A stretch of 64,000 bases of DNA. Source: Ophiura sarsii. Its lineage: Eukaryota > Echinodermata > Ophiuroidea > Amphilepidida > Ophiuridae. Position numbers and translations under genes: made by a program. Of the stretch, positions 10,804-21,292 are shown piece after piece. The notes under the pieces were generated by a model, which saw only the letters and a list, made by a program, of their open reading frames with translations, made no database searches and was not told the DNA's origin. Location: positions 33,968,971-34,032,970 of the forward strand of contig CM069450.1 in assembly GCA_035610835.1 (NCBI GenBank), given 5' to 3'. How positions within the stretch are numbered: the first letter of the stretch is position 1; every line of letters begins with the position of its first letter.

Positions 10804-12899
10804 CAACTTCAACTTTGAAGACGTCTATACTATTGACTGTCAATCCCATTTGAACAACAATTCAATGGTTCTTTATAAAATGTTAAATGTATTGCACACT
10901 TACGGTTTACGTTACTGCAGACGTTGAAATGTCAAATCCACGTCAAAATCTCCAAAATATAGTGTGTGCAAAATTGAAAATTTAGTGTCATACGAGCTGT
11001 CTTTACCAAACAAAACAGCTGATTTAAAACCCTTTAGGTTTGTCAAATATTTTATTTTCATATTTGTAAAATTTGTGGATACTAGATTTTCAATCGTTGT
11101 TGCTATGATTTATATCTTACATTTAGTAATAATGCTGAAGTTAGTTATTTGCTTTGGTTTTAAGCTTCTTTTTTGACAAACCAATGATTGTCTGTTGATT
11201 TTTTTCCACTGTCCTAGGTAGATGGTCTAAAAATCAAAACAAATCAATGTGTGGCGTGTGTGTGGCATGGTGGTGTGCAGTGTGCTAAAACAGTCAACAA
11301 CAAGTCCCAATAAATTTGGTTTATTTACTTAATGACTTTATGCAGCTACAAGCCTTGGTAAGTTAGTTTTCAACTCTTGATTTTTAATTAACTATATGTA
11401 TGTATAGCCTATTTTTCTTTACTAAATAATTATTATGCTGAAATGTGTGATGACAAAATATGAAATCATAAAATAAGCTTAAATAAGCTTATTTAATATA
11501 ATAATATGCCTATATAGTCAGATTAAGAATCCCTTATGCTGATAACATACTACGGTCGCTTTGCGATCCGGGTCGCTCCCGATGACGTATTTTTTATATT
11601 TACGACTACGTCATAATTTGTTGTTCAATATTATACTTAAAGTTATAATAGATTATTATTAGAATAATGCAATCCCAATCATATCAAGTCAGTGGCGAAC
11701 TCATTTCATGCATGTCATGCGACTTGCCAAACATTTGGAACAGGTCTTTTTATAGTTTTTAGGCCTGAATCACTGCAGTTGATTTCAGTCCAAATCGTGG
11801 GCAACTGGTCATTCAATCTGTCGAGTTGCTGTGAGCGATTTGCCTTTCATAGTCCATTTGTCATTTAATTGGTGGGGTTGTTTGGTTGACAGGGAGGGAT
11901 ATTTCCCCCGATCCAGATTCAGAACCAATCGGGCTTTATCGGCCGATTTTGATCGGTACGGATCCGTAACGGATCTACAGAATATGTGAAATACTAGTCA
12001 TAATATTGAAATTAAAACTAGGGTAAGCTTTAGAATACCCTACCATTTGTATTCCTCACTGTGTAAGTGTATGGGTCGTTCTTTAAAAGTCCCCATTGAA
12101 GACATGCAGTGGTTAAAAGTCCCCATTGAAGAAATGCAGTGGTAGGGTATACTAAAGGAACTCCTAAAACTATATCGGTAATCAGCGATACCGTATGTCA
12201 GAGGTTTTTTACGACTGTATATCGACACACAAAGTTTAATCAATAACAGCACTACTATGTAATGAACATTAATACTATAACATGTACATGATGTGCGTGT
12301 GATCTTCGACGCGTACTGTGTCACCATGTTAATTACTTGCGTTATATTTTGGCGGGCATGCATGCTTACGTTTTGAACAGCAAGCAACAGACACTAAATT
12401 TTGTACGCTCAAAACCGGCAAATCATTCTGACGAAGAGTATAGTCATTAATCAATCATTTCATCATTTGTTATTCAATTGATTTTACTTCATTGTCACTT
12501 CAATTCATAAGGCCGTCGGTAATGAATTCATAGTTTCCTGTTGCCGCGCGCGTCAATTTACCCTGCCGCGTCAACGTTTTCATTATTCATTATTCCTGTG
12601 TCAATCAGATTTGACGTCGTATTTTGTTTACAATCGCAAACCCGGGAGTATTGTATGAAAGCTTACAAAGCATCATCAATCTCCGAGAAATTCGACAAAT
12701 TTTTGAAGATTTGCAATGCTATTGCACAAATATGTCGCAAATACTGACGCAAACATATTCCCTACTTGATATTTGCTCACGTACCATCAAAGTCAAACCA
12801 ACAAATATAGAGTTTCATCTTCAAATAACTAGAAAAAGTGTGATAAATCTAGATGTATCGGAAAGTTAATATTTCGTTTTCGTCTGAGTCAAAATCCCC
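10804..12899. other. Gene-free stretch upstream of the RWDD2-type gene
   Basis: No exon was recognised. A 30-bp tandem pair (TTAAAAGTCCCCATTGAAGA with its continuation) lies near 12075-12140. GC content and CpG frequency rise after about 12540 (GCCGCGCGCGTCAATTTACC), marking the approach to a probable promoter. Confidence 0.4.
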
Positions 12900-13134
12900 A
12901 TTGCTTTACATGTAATTGCGCAGAATTTTTTCCGTCGGTTTAAAATTGGTTCAAAATGGCGGATTTCTGCGCAGGTTGGAGAATTTTATAATCATGACGT
13001 AATTGACGTCACATTTGATGCTAGTCTTGTTTCCATGTCGCTGAGTGTTACGAAAAAGCGCCAACAAAATGACTTGGAATAAAACTAGTGGTGCACCACG
13101 GACACGAGGAATCATAACAAAATGGCGCGCGATC
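12900..13134 (+). promoter_or_regulatory. Possible promoter and 5' untranslated exon of the RWDD2-type gene
   Basis: The stretch holds two YY1-like motifs (CAAAATGGCGGATT near 12951 and AAAATGGCGCGC near 13119) and a CRE-type TGACGTCA-like pair (GACGTAATTGACGTCAC near 13000). Such motifs are typical of TATA-less housekeeping promoters. A consensus donor (GATC followed by GTAAGA) lies at 13135. The coding exon at 14014 is preceded by a splice acceptor, so a non-coding first exon must exist upstream; this is the best candidate. Transcript evidence is lacking. Confidence 0.3.
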
Positions 13135-14013
13135 GTAAGAAGATGTAAACAAACAATTATGAATTCCTTCGTGTCAAACCAGGTCTGACAACGGGCGCCA
13201 AAATGGTGAAATTATAGGCGCCTGTACTCTTCATTTTTTGCCAATACGGGCGCCTTTTGCCGTCCGACGGGCGCTGAACGGCGCCTGTCGCCCGCTTATT
13301 TCCTAGGTTCTCAAAAGCCTATTGACTTGGCAATTTTGGGCTACTTTTAGCATACGCCGTGGGCCAGAGCAATTTTTTCACCCATAGTCCATGATTTGTA
13401 TTTGTCTATTGCAGCAGATAATTCATCAATGGTCTGGGTGACCCCTCTTTAATATACTATGCAAAATAAAAGGTACTTGATGAAATAGTCGCTTATCGTA
13501 AGTTGAATTACGGCAAATCTTAATGTAATGCTAAATAATGAATAATGCTAAATAATGAATAATGAATAGCGACCTCGTCAGGTTTTCAAAACCTCCAACA
13601 GGAAACTTTGAATTCATTACCGATAGCCTAATGACTATGAGACTTTTTAAAATACTTTTTAGCTTCGAAAATTTCATAATTTTGGACATATATTGTCCCA
13701 AAGATGTAGAAATAAATGTTATGAAATGTTTTGAAGTCAAATTTATCAAACGTAAGTAAAAAAGATTGGTTTATACATTCCATGTATAAATTGCACTTTT
13801 TGTCGAAGCCTGGTATGGGGGGGGGGGGGGGGACCTATCTACCGACCGACCCACAATTTTTTCTCTCTGGAGGAGGGCAACCAAACATTTTTTTTTTTAT
13901 GCCTTATTTAAGAACTTATTTTTATAAAGACTAAATTGCATTTCTTATTCCCATCTTAGGTAAATGATCAATATTGGTTTCATTGATCAATTGATTCCTT
14001 TTTCATGATACAG

Positions 14014-14222
14014 ACACTATGGCAGATGCCGACCCTGATATCAATGAGTGCTTACAGCTTCAGCTCTCTGAGGTTGAAATGCTAAACAGCATGTTTCCTA
14101 GTGAATTCTCCGTAGATGACCCAAGTGTCTTATCGGATGTACAGAAACACATCGATGGAGAGATGGAAGCAGTACCTCGACAGATATCCTTCACGATCAA
14201 GATACATATCGATGACCCAAAG
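14014..14222 (+). CDS. RWDD2: RWDD2-type protein, shared first coding exon
   Basis: A polypyrimidine tract and CAG acceptor end at 14013; the ATG follows at 14019 and the exon closes in phase 0 before GTAGGC at 14223. It encodes 68 residues: the first half of an RWD domain, with the typical amphipathic helix around LSEVEMLNSMFPSEF and a beta strand around FTIKIHID. RWD domains are about 110-residue folds found in protein-interaction and ubiquitin-pathway proteins. The strand end joins smoothly to either downstream exon, both of which start with Cys-Asp-Val-Glu in phase 0. The match in order and spelling is to the RWDD2A/RWDD2B family, whose molecular role is poorly known. Which vertebrate paralogue is closer cannot be told here. 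Confidence 0.88.
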
Positions 14223-15295
14223 GTAGGCCGTCATTCAGGGGATAATGCCAGAGAAGAAAAAAGGCAGAGCAAGTATTCCAAGGGGTACATGTATATCTCA
14301 AAGGTGGGGCAGTAACAAAATGTGAAGGTGGATATAGAGTAAAAAAGAAGCTTTGAAGTTGGCTCCATGAGAGTTATCCGCTCCACTGACCATCAATAGC
14401 GTGGTGGAGAGGTATTCATCACTGACTTGCAACAGAATCAATCTCTGCATACAGACCACATTTTGTTAGACTCTTCCATCAACTCTTTTCAATAATGACC
14501 AATCCTGTACCTGATTGCCAGTGGCGTAACTAGACTTTTTCATTTGGGGGGGGGGGGGAAGTAGGGGCAGTGACTTGAAATGGGGGTGGGGGCTCCATTC
14601 CACACCCACACCGATTGATTTCATTTGGGTGGGGGCAAGGGTTCCAAGTGCCCCATTTTTAACCAATCAATGAACAAGAATATATGAAAGACGTATATAA
14701 TTTAAAACATCTGAAGATGTGTGCAATTGTAAACTCTTTACATTGATAGTACAATTTTGAAATATTTATATTTTATTTTACCAAGAAATTACATCTACAG
14801 CCAGTGTTCAAATTTTAAAAAAATATCAGGTTTTCCAACAGATAACTATTTTATGAAATCAGGTTATGCAACCAAAGTTTTTTGGTTGTCCACCAAAGTA
14901 ACTACAGTACAATTATTCAAAATTGTATGGTCAACCAACAATCTGCATTGCAATTTAGGTTATCCACCAGCATGCATATGTTTGGGCTTCAGAAACCCTG
15001 GATGATCACTTAATTTGAACATGTCTATAGCCATGAAGTTCCTTAAAGGCATATTATGTGATCTTTTCCAGAGAGCGCCCTCTATTCATTATTTTTTTTA
15101 GAAAGTAGATTTTCTTGCAGATTTACATTTCTGATCATAAATCGTACATACATTCCAAGTTACAGAGCGATACGATTCCTTTTTTGATGTTGAGGGCGTT
15201 CCCTGGAAAGATCACATAATATACCTTTAATTCATTCTTTGAATTTTTGCTTGTCTCACAGTGCGCATTACTTATTATTACAAATACTTTTTCAG
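14223..15295 (+). other. Intron 1 of the RWDD2-type gene
   Basis: GT...AG intron in phase 0. It contains a decayed fragment starting CAGTGGCGTAACTAG near 14519 (the end type of the hAT-like element at 47270) followed by a G-run, and the complete TTAA-flanked MITE at 15047-15226. No further exon is needed, because the flanking exons join without loss of the RWD fold. Confidence 0.7.
15047..15226. mobile_element. TTAA-flanked MITE, AGGYATATTATGTGATC family, short form
   Basis: TTAA lies on both sides (15043-15046 and 15227-15230). The inverted ends start AGGCATATTATGTGATCTTT and continue through a GGGCGY segment. The 180-bp copy sits inside the RWDD2 intron. Longer family members with extended internal palindromes are at 27847-28189 and 54323-54695. 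The TTAA duplication plus AGG end is like Kolobok-type elements; no transposase is present. Confidence 0.85.
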
Positions 15296-16015
15296 TGTGA
15301 TGTGGAGATTTGCTGCCAGCTTGCTAGCACCTACCCCAATGAGTTACCGGAAGTTTTCGCCAGATCAGACAGCCTCTCTAGACAATTACAAAAAGAGCTA
15401 AATGATGATTTGATGGAACATCTTATGGACATGGATCATGGGGAGCTGTGTGTAGGCGAGGTGGTCCAGTGGGTTCAGGCACACGTTGCTGGTTACGTTA
15501 CACGTTCACGGACCCTCAGTGAACCTAATGAAGCTGCATCGTCATCGAAAAAGTCTAGGGCCGAGAAGGACAAGTCCCAGGACACGTTCTTGAGATTTTG
15601 GATTCATAGCCATCATATTTACAGCAAGGTCAAGCGGAAAAATATTCTTGACATGGGTGAATCAGGTTCACTGACTGGTTTCTGTCTCCCGGGTAAACCT
15701 GGTGTTATATGCATAGAAGGACCTAAACATGAGGTTGAGGAGATGTGGGCACACGTCAAGCACTGGAACTGGAAGAAGATCTCGTGCAAGCTTATAGAGG
15801 AAGTGTCGCTGAATGACGGTGAAATTGCAAAGTGTATAGATGACCTGAGGTGTTTTCAGGGGTTTGAAGAGAAGATATTTGATGTCAAAGGCGGAAGGGC
15901 CAACCACATGGATTTAGGCTTGTTGTTCAAATTCTTAGAAGAAAGAAATTGCGGATATGTGTTTAAAGCTTTGCTCGGCGTTGACGGGAAGCCCTCCGGA
16001 GAGCAAACATCTTGA
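15296..16015 (+). CDS. RWDD2: RWDD2-type protein, alternative terminal exon A
   Basis: The exon starts after TTTTTCAG at 15295 in phase 0 and runs 240 codons to a TGA at 16013-16015; joined to the first exon it gives 307 residues. Residues 69-130 complete the RWD domain, including its hallmark YPNELPEV turn at residues 81-88. A charged Ser/Lys-rich linker follows. A DUF1115 domain occupies about residues 168-300, with WIHSHHIYSK, RKNILDM, GFCLPGKPGVICIEGP and the FEEKIFDV segment. This order and length match RWDD2 proteins. A second, intact version of the same exon lies 1.0 kb downstream, and this one has its own poly(A) signal, so the two are best read as alternative last exons. Confidence 0.92.
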   Translation, partial: CDVEICCQLASTYPNELPEVFARSDSLSRQLQKELNDDLMEHLMDMDHGELCVGEVVQWVQAHVAGYVTRSRTLSEPNEAASSSKKSRAEKDKSQDTFLRFWIHSHHIYSKVKRKNILDMGESGSLTGFCLPGKPGVICIEGPKHEVEEMWAHVKHWNWKKISCKLIEEVSLNDGEIAKCIDDLRCFQGFEEKIFDVKGGRANHMDLGLLFKFLEERNCGYVFKALLGVDGKPSGEQTS

Positions 16016-16122
16016 GAATAATTAGGGCTATTATCCCGACATGTCGATATCAACTTTGGGATGTCGATATAATTGACATTAAACCGTCCGTAATGTTTGA
16101 CATTGTTTCAAAATGATTTTGT

Positions 16123-16128
16123 AATAAA
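16123..16128 (+). terminator. Poly(A) signal of exon A
   Basis: AATAAA lies 108 bp after the exon A stop, the canonical cleavage and polyadenylation hexamer. Confidence 0.55.
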
Positions 16129-17060
16129 AGAATGTAGAAAATCGGCGAATTAATGATCATGGCGTATTATACTAAAGGATTTTTAACTTGTGTACATTGA
16201 CTTAGCGATATTTTCGATCTGCGGATATATTCTATACTATCGCGGACATTATTTGCGGGGACAATCGGCTTGGTATTTGGATCATAATATGTCGACATCA
16301 TGTCGATATCGAGATTCTAGAATAGCAACATGTCGACATGAAAAAAAGATCTCGATAACAGCACTAAGAATAATAGTGTCTGGATTTCTGTGTCCAAGTA
16401 AAGCTTCATTTAGTTCAAAGTTCTCTAAATACACCCTATATAAAATAAAGAAAGTGTCCACGTGACCAGCAACAAGTCCAACGTCAGATGTTCGGCTTTA
16501 TTTTTGCATAGCAAAAACTGCTACACACTTTTTGACTTGTGTGGCAATTCCTAAATTGTGTGTCGCAGTTTTTATAGGCAATAAAATAGCGCACATAAAT
16601 ATTTTTTTAACTAAATTATAACAAGGAGTTATTACTAATAACTCCATGATTAAGTTATAATTAACTGAATATCTCCAACAAGTAACGGTACATGTACATT
16701 ATACGCATTTTACTTGAAGGTATTTCTCAATTAAAGTAAGAACTTGGACATTTTTCGTACTTCTTAGTCAAAATACTGCATCGCAAAATATGCGACGCCA
16801 CTTTACAGTTGCGTCGCAAACAGTGCTGTTTTGTGTCACATTTTGCGATGCGATACATGTTATGTCAGACGTTGAACAAGTCCCTGCACCCATTAGACGG
16901 CAACATCTATGCACAGCTCTCTACCTTCCGGTAATGTTCCATCAAGATATTGGCAACGTTTCTGTAAGTCCTATCTGGCAATTGATGTTTATAGCATAGG
17001 TCGTACTACCGGTCAATCATTTTGATAATTTGACACTGTCATTTTTTACAATTTTTTCAG
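16129..17060 (+). other. Spacer between the two RWDD2 terminal exons
   Basis: No second copy of the first coding exon was found here, although short frames exist. The stretch is AT-rich and includes several GTCGACATG and ATGTCGATAT motifs near 16035-16340. It ends in the polypyrimidine tract and CAG acceptor of exon B. It acts as 3' flank of exon A and, for the longer isoform, as intron. Confidence 0.6.
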
Positions 17061-17768
17061 TGTGATGTGGAGATTTGCAGCCAGCTTGCTAGCCACTACC
17101 CCAATGAGTTACCGGAGGTTTTTGTCAGGTCAGATGCTCTCTCTAGACAATTACAAAAGGAGCTAAATGATGATTTGATGGAACATCTTATGGACATGGA
17201 TCGTGGAGAGCTGTGTGTAGGCGAGGTGGTCCAGTGGGTTCAGGACAACATTGCTGGTTACGTTACACGTTCACGGACTCTTAGTGAAACAAATGCAGCG
17301 GCAGTAGCTAAAAAGTCAAAGGCAATGGAGGCAAAGACAGACGATACATTCACAAGGCTATGGATACATAGCCATCATATTTACAGCAAGATCAAACGGA
17401 AGAATATCCTGGACATGGGTGGGTCGCAGTCATTAACTGGTTTTTGCTTACCCGGTAAGCCAGGAATTATTTGCATAGAGGGGCCTAAAGATGACGTCGA
17501 GGAAATGTGGGCACAGATAAGGCATTGGAACTGGAAGAAAATCTCGTGTAAAGACAGGGAAGATGTTTCGTTGAAAGAGGGTGAAATTGCTAGAAATATA
17601 GATGACTTAAGATGTTTTCAAGGGTTCGAGGAGAAAGTATTTGATGTAAGAGGAGGAAGAGACTATCATATGGATTTGGGTTTGTTTTTCAAATTCCTCG
17701 AAGAAAGTAACTGTGCACCTGTATTCAAGATTTTACTGGGTGTGGATGGTAAGACTTCTGGAAATTGA
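17061..17768 (+). CDS. RWDD2: RWDD2-type protein, alternative terminal exon B
   Basis: It starts after ACAATTTTTTCAG at 17060, again in phase 0 with Cys-Asp-Val-Glu, and runs 236 codons to a stop at 17766-17768. Joined to the shared first exon it would give 303 residues. All hallmarks of exon A are retained (YPNELPEV, WIHSHHIYSK, RKNILDM, GFCLPGKPGIICIEGP, FEEKVFDV). About four residues in five match exon A; differences are mostly conservative and cluster in the Ser/Lys linker. No stop or frameshift is present, so it appears to be under selection. Its own AATAAA follows. Alternatively it is the 3' part of a tandem gene copy whose first exon was lost. Confidence 0.88.
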   Translation, partial: CDVEICSQLASHYPNELPEVFVRSDALSRQLQKELNDDLMEHLMDMDRGELCVGEVVQWVQDNIAGYVTRSRTLSETNAAAVAKKSKAMEAKTDDTFTRLWIHSHHIYSKIKRKNILDMGGSQSLTGFCLPGKPGIICIEGPKDDVEEMWAQIRHWNWKKISCKDREDVSLKEGEIARNIDDLRCFQGFEEKVFDVRGGRDYHMDLGLFFKFLEESNCAPVFKILLGVDGKTSGN

Positions 17769-17793
17769 ATATCTACAAATTTGGGCACATTTG

Positions 17794-17799
17794 AATAAA
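17794..17799 (+). terminator. Poly(A) signal of exon B
   Basis: AATAAA lies 26 bp after the exon B stop. With the signal after exon A, each alternative terminal exon has an independent 3' end. Confidence 0.5.
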
Positions 17800-18260
17800 C
17801 ATCGCATTGGTACATTCCATATAAATGTTAATGTGTTACTTAATGGGTCGTCCAAAATTATCGCCATTTTCACATGTGTACAGAGCGTTCGTAACTTTTT
17901 ACTCCCCTCGAGTTACGTACGTAATAAATGGCGAAATTGTCATGGCTTGATAACAAATGCCCGCCTCTCAAGATCGCCATTTAAGTTATGTACGCTTAGG
18001 GTATATTTTTAACCCCCTCCCCCCTGATATGTACGCTTTGTACGTATGTAAATGTCAAAAATTATGGACGACCCCTAACTGTTCAAATAGTGATTTATTT
18101 AGGCATTTAACAGCTTTTATTATATTGTTTGGTGGAAAAAATGTTTATTGTCCTAGAACATGTTTAGAACTTGTCTTTAAATTAAAGAGTACAAAGGATA
18201 TTTTGCTTAAAAATATTTTCAGGGGCTCTGGTGTTTTTTTACCGAATGACAATGTGCTAC

Positions 18261-19025
18261 TAAAGGGGTCAAAATAAGTAAGTCCCCCCCCCTATTGGAT
18301 CACATTTGTTTGCATAACTCTACACATAGTTGGACGTTTTGAGAGATTGAAACACTTATGAAAAGCAAAAACACTTGGCTACCTATAGAAAGTTTTTCCA
18401 TTTCAATATCATTATTACTTTTCCCAAAATAGTCACATTTCACAAAAATGATGTTTTAAAAAAAAGTGGCACTTTTCAAGATTCTATACAAGTTTTTGTG
18501 TATAAATCCACACACAATTATGCGTTTTGAAAAATTGAAACATTTATGAAACGAAAAAACCTTGGCTACCCACACAAAGTTTCCCCTTTTCAATACCATG
18601 TTTACTTTTCCCAAAACAGTCACATTTCCCCAAAATGAAGTTATTGACATGAATTGGCTAGTTGTGAATGAAATGAAATCATTTTGTTTTTAATTTCAAA
18701 TAAGGACCAGCTAAAGAAAGAAAAGACTTTCTTTTACTTTAAGAATAGACAATTCAAATTAAATTTAAACAGCACTGGAGACATTTTTGTAACTTTCTTG
18801 CATAAGATTTTAAAAAGTGCCACTTTTTCTGAAAACATCATTTTTGGGAAATGTGAATGTGTTTGAAGAAGTAAACATGCTATTGAAAAAAGAAAACTTG
18901 CAATGGGTAGCCAAGCATTTTTGTCTTTTGATAAACGTTTCAATTTTACAATAGGTGTGAGGAATTATGCAAACAAACAGGATCATATTTAAGGGGGGGG
19001 GGACTTACTTTTTTTTACCCCTTTA
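18261..19025. mobile_element. Foldback MITE with arms of about 200 bp
   Basis: The ends TAAAGGGGTCAAAATAAGTA and the complementary ACTTACTTTTTTTTACCCCT enclose C- and G-runs. Arms with AAACACTTATGAAAAG-type sequence and AAAAGTGGCACTTTT follow inward. The inner part repeats the left-arm module once more (18480-18660). A second, heavily interrupted copy lies at 31827-33150. Non-coding. Confidence 0.75.
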
Positions 19026-19470
19026 TTTAGAGATAATCTGAGGTGCCAATATCGATGGTTGTAAGAATAAATTTTAATTTAAGCTAAGGGTAAAACCTTT
19101 TTCTACTTCGGAGGGGGGGGGGATGGGGAATGTAAAATCTTGAACAATTTTACATGTGTAAACATTTTTTAAACAAGTTTCAAATCTTCTTATATTGTTT
19201 AATATTTTTTGGCATTGTTTGAAATAGGAAAATTTGAAGAAAAAAATGTTGGACCAACCCTACCTTAGAGCTCCATGTGCCTATAGAACAGGATTCCTTT
19301 CCTCACCTTACCTCATTTTAGAAAGGTGTAATCTATTTATAGGTTTAAATATATTTTTATTTTAAAATGATGGACAATAGCAATGCAAGTAATATATTTT
19401 GTAAGAGAATATAAATGACAATATTTTTCTATGACACAATAAGGTCTTCCAAGTTTATTATAATGGGCAT

Positions 19471-19775
19471 GTGTGGTCCAATAGAATGAGCACGGCACTC
19501 ATAATCGAAAGGTTGTGAGTTCGAGTCCCACTGCTGGCAATGTGTTGTGTCCTTGGGTAAGACACTTTAGCGCACTTGCCTCTCTCCACCCAGGTGTTAT
19601 ATTTGGAGCTTTTTGGGGATAATCACAATCAAAGTGTCTGAGACGTGCAATTATTAGTATTTGTATGACACAGCCATGTGAGTGAAGCTTACTGATACTG
19701 ATGTATTGGATTAAATGTTCACACTATGAGCCTAATTGGAAAAAGCGCTATATAAAAGCTTACATTTTATTTTTA
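19471..19775 (+). repeat. tRNA-derived SINE
   Basis: A tRNA-like head holds an A box (GTGGTCCAATAGAATG region) and a B box GAGTTCGAGTCCC near 19518. It is followed by TTGTGTCCTTGGGTAAGACA and a long body, and ends in the SINE/LINE-shared tail AAAAAGCGCTATATAAA. This is the ordinary SINE layout, with no terminal inverted repeats, unlike the TTAA-flanked tRNA-like elements elsewhere in the window. Confidence 0.75.
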
Positions 19776-19845
19776 TTGAAATTTTGAATTTTAATTATGA
19801 CATTTATGAATAAAATTACGGTACTGTGTATACTACGATACTTAC

Positions 19846-19875
19846 CTTCCATTTCATCCAAAGTACCATCTTCAT
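19846..19875 (-). CDS. 30-nt microexon of the secreted-protein gene
   Basis: On the minus strand an AAAACTTTCAG acceptor and a GTAAGTATC donor bound exactly 30 nt. The exon enters and leaves in phase 1 and encodes ten mostly acidic residues (DEDGTLDEME). The phase and both splice sites fit the two upstream exons at 28502-28685 and 27543-27701, which also end in phase 1. No other reading of this stretch has such a good acceptor and donor pair. Assignment to the same gene is inferred from strand, phase and the absence of a competing gene; the separation of 7.7 kb leaves room for exons I did not see. Confidence 0.5.
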
Positions 19876-19974
19876 CTGAAAGTTTTAAAAAAATGCAAAG
19901 AGGAGTTATTGCTACAATACCTTATCAGCAATTGCTGCTCTGTACTATTTTTTGTTTATAAGACTACACTATAC

Positions 19975-20180
19975 TCTATTTGTCTTCCTCTGGATAGTGA
20001 CGTAACTTAACAGGCGCAGCCTTTACGCACACGTATGTATCTTCCGCCTTTCAACGCTCGTGTGTATACGCCAGCGCCGCGAGAAGGCGCGTGCGTTATG
20101 TGCTGCAATTAGTAGAATACGCGGTTACGTCACGGTCTCGTGATGGCCAAATAGACTATATAGAGTTCCAGTCTGTTTAT
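19975..20180. repeat. Dispersed repeat, copy 1
   Basis: The stretch from about TCTATTTGTCTTCCTCTGGA through GCGTTATGTGCTGCAATTAG is closely matched at 52680-52880. The shared core includes TATGTATCTTCCG and TGTATACGCCAGCGCC. No terminal inverted repeat or coding potential was seen; class unknown. Confidence 0.6.
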
Positions 20181-20211
20181 TACACCTGGCAGCTATTGGA
20201 GATGGGTCCTA

Positions 20212-20443
20212 CAGTACAGCTCGAAATAGAATGTACAATTTCAACGCACATCAGTGCAATGTCAGTGCAATGTCAGTGCAATGTCATTGCAACGTCAGTG
20301 CAATGTCAGTGCACTAATCGGATTACATCGCAAGGCATTGTGTAATGTCATTGCAATGTCAGTGCAATGTCAGTGCAATGTCATTGCAATGTCATTGCAA
20401 TGTCGTTGCAATGTCGTTGTACATTCTATTTAGAGATGTACTG
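20212..20443. mobile_element. TA-flanked MITE with an internal 11-bp minisatellite
   Basis: TA flanks both ends. The inverted ends start CAGTACAGCTCGAAATAGAA and match the right end with two or three mismatches. Between them the unit CAGTGCAATGT and variants with CATTGCAATGT repeat about a dozen times, split by a short unique piece near 20315-20343. Mariner-like target site; non-coding. Confidence 0.75.
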
Positions 20444-20486
20444 TATACACTAACACAAAAAGTTCCTGACCAGGTACTACTATGTA

Positions 20487-20912
20487 CAGAGTGGTCCAAA
20501 AAAAGGTTTACACTTTTTAGAGGCAAATTTATCAAAATTAGGGAAACATGTTTAAATTATTTTAATATATTCCTAAACTAAAATATCTTGTTGGTATGAT
20601 GAAAACGTCGTTGAAATTAAAGCTCAAATTAAAAAATAGCGTCAATTTAAAGAAAACTTGTCAAATACAAGTTTGTCCACACGTAAGTCTATGGCAGTCA
20701 TTGATGTTTCTATATAAACTCCTCTTTTGAGCCACCTATTTCTCATTAAACTGTCGCCATTTCTTTATTTATGCTTCATTTTCAACGCCGTTTTTACCAT
20801 AAATCACTAAGATAATGGCGTTTAAGATCATTTTTAACAATTTTTAGATATCTCGTCCATTTCGAGAAATATGCATCTTAAAAAAGTGTAAACCTTTTTT
20901 TGGACCACTCTG
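20487..20912. mobile_element. TA-flanked mariner-like MITE
   Basis: The ends are CAGAGTGGTCCAAAAAAAGG and its complement CCTTTTTTTGGACCACTCTG (the A-run is equal on both sides), with TA at both flanks (20485-20486 and 20913-20914). It is 426 bp and non-coding. A diverged copy occupies about 23114-24252. Confidence 0.85.
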
Positions 20913-20914
20913 TA

Positions 20915-21292
20915 TAGCTACTTTAAAATCAGTAATCTGTATCAAAAATCTAAGATTAGAGACACAAGTTTTCCGTTTTCTAAAATGACAAATTCCGTTT
21001 AGTAAATGAAATACCCACAGTTTTGGGTTTTGATTTTATAAAATTGCCACCCTCAAAATGGGCAGGTCATTGTATGAAGCATATTTTCTGGAGTTTTTAA
21101 GACCAATCGAAGCCTAAAACAGCTTAAATGATATCATCAATGTATTTTCAAAAAAGTTATGAACCGGTAAAACAAAAAACTTCTGTCTGTATCTTAGATA
21201 CAAGTATACACTAAATGAGCAGCAAATTTCCTCTCTGCAATTTGATACCTCATTTATAAAGATTTGAGTGGATACTTTCAAAGTTATGATGC
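20915..21292. other. Gene-free stretch
   Basis: AT-rich sequence without recognisable feature, inside the large intron of the minus-strand gene. Confidence 0.4.

Noticed and set aside
12040..12387. 115-codon minus-strand frame upstream of the RWDD2-type gene
   Set aside because: Contains a short tandem duplication, no domain and no splice context.
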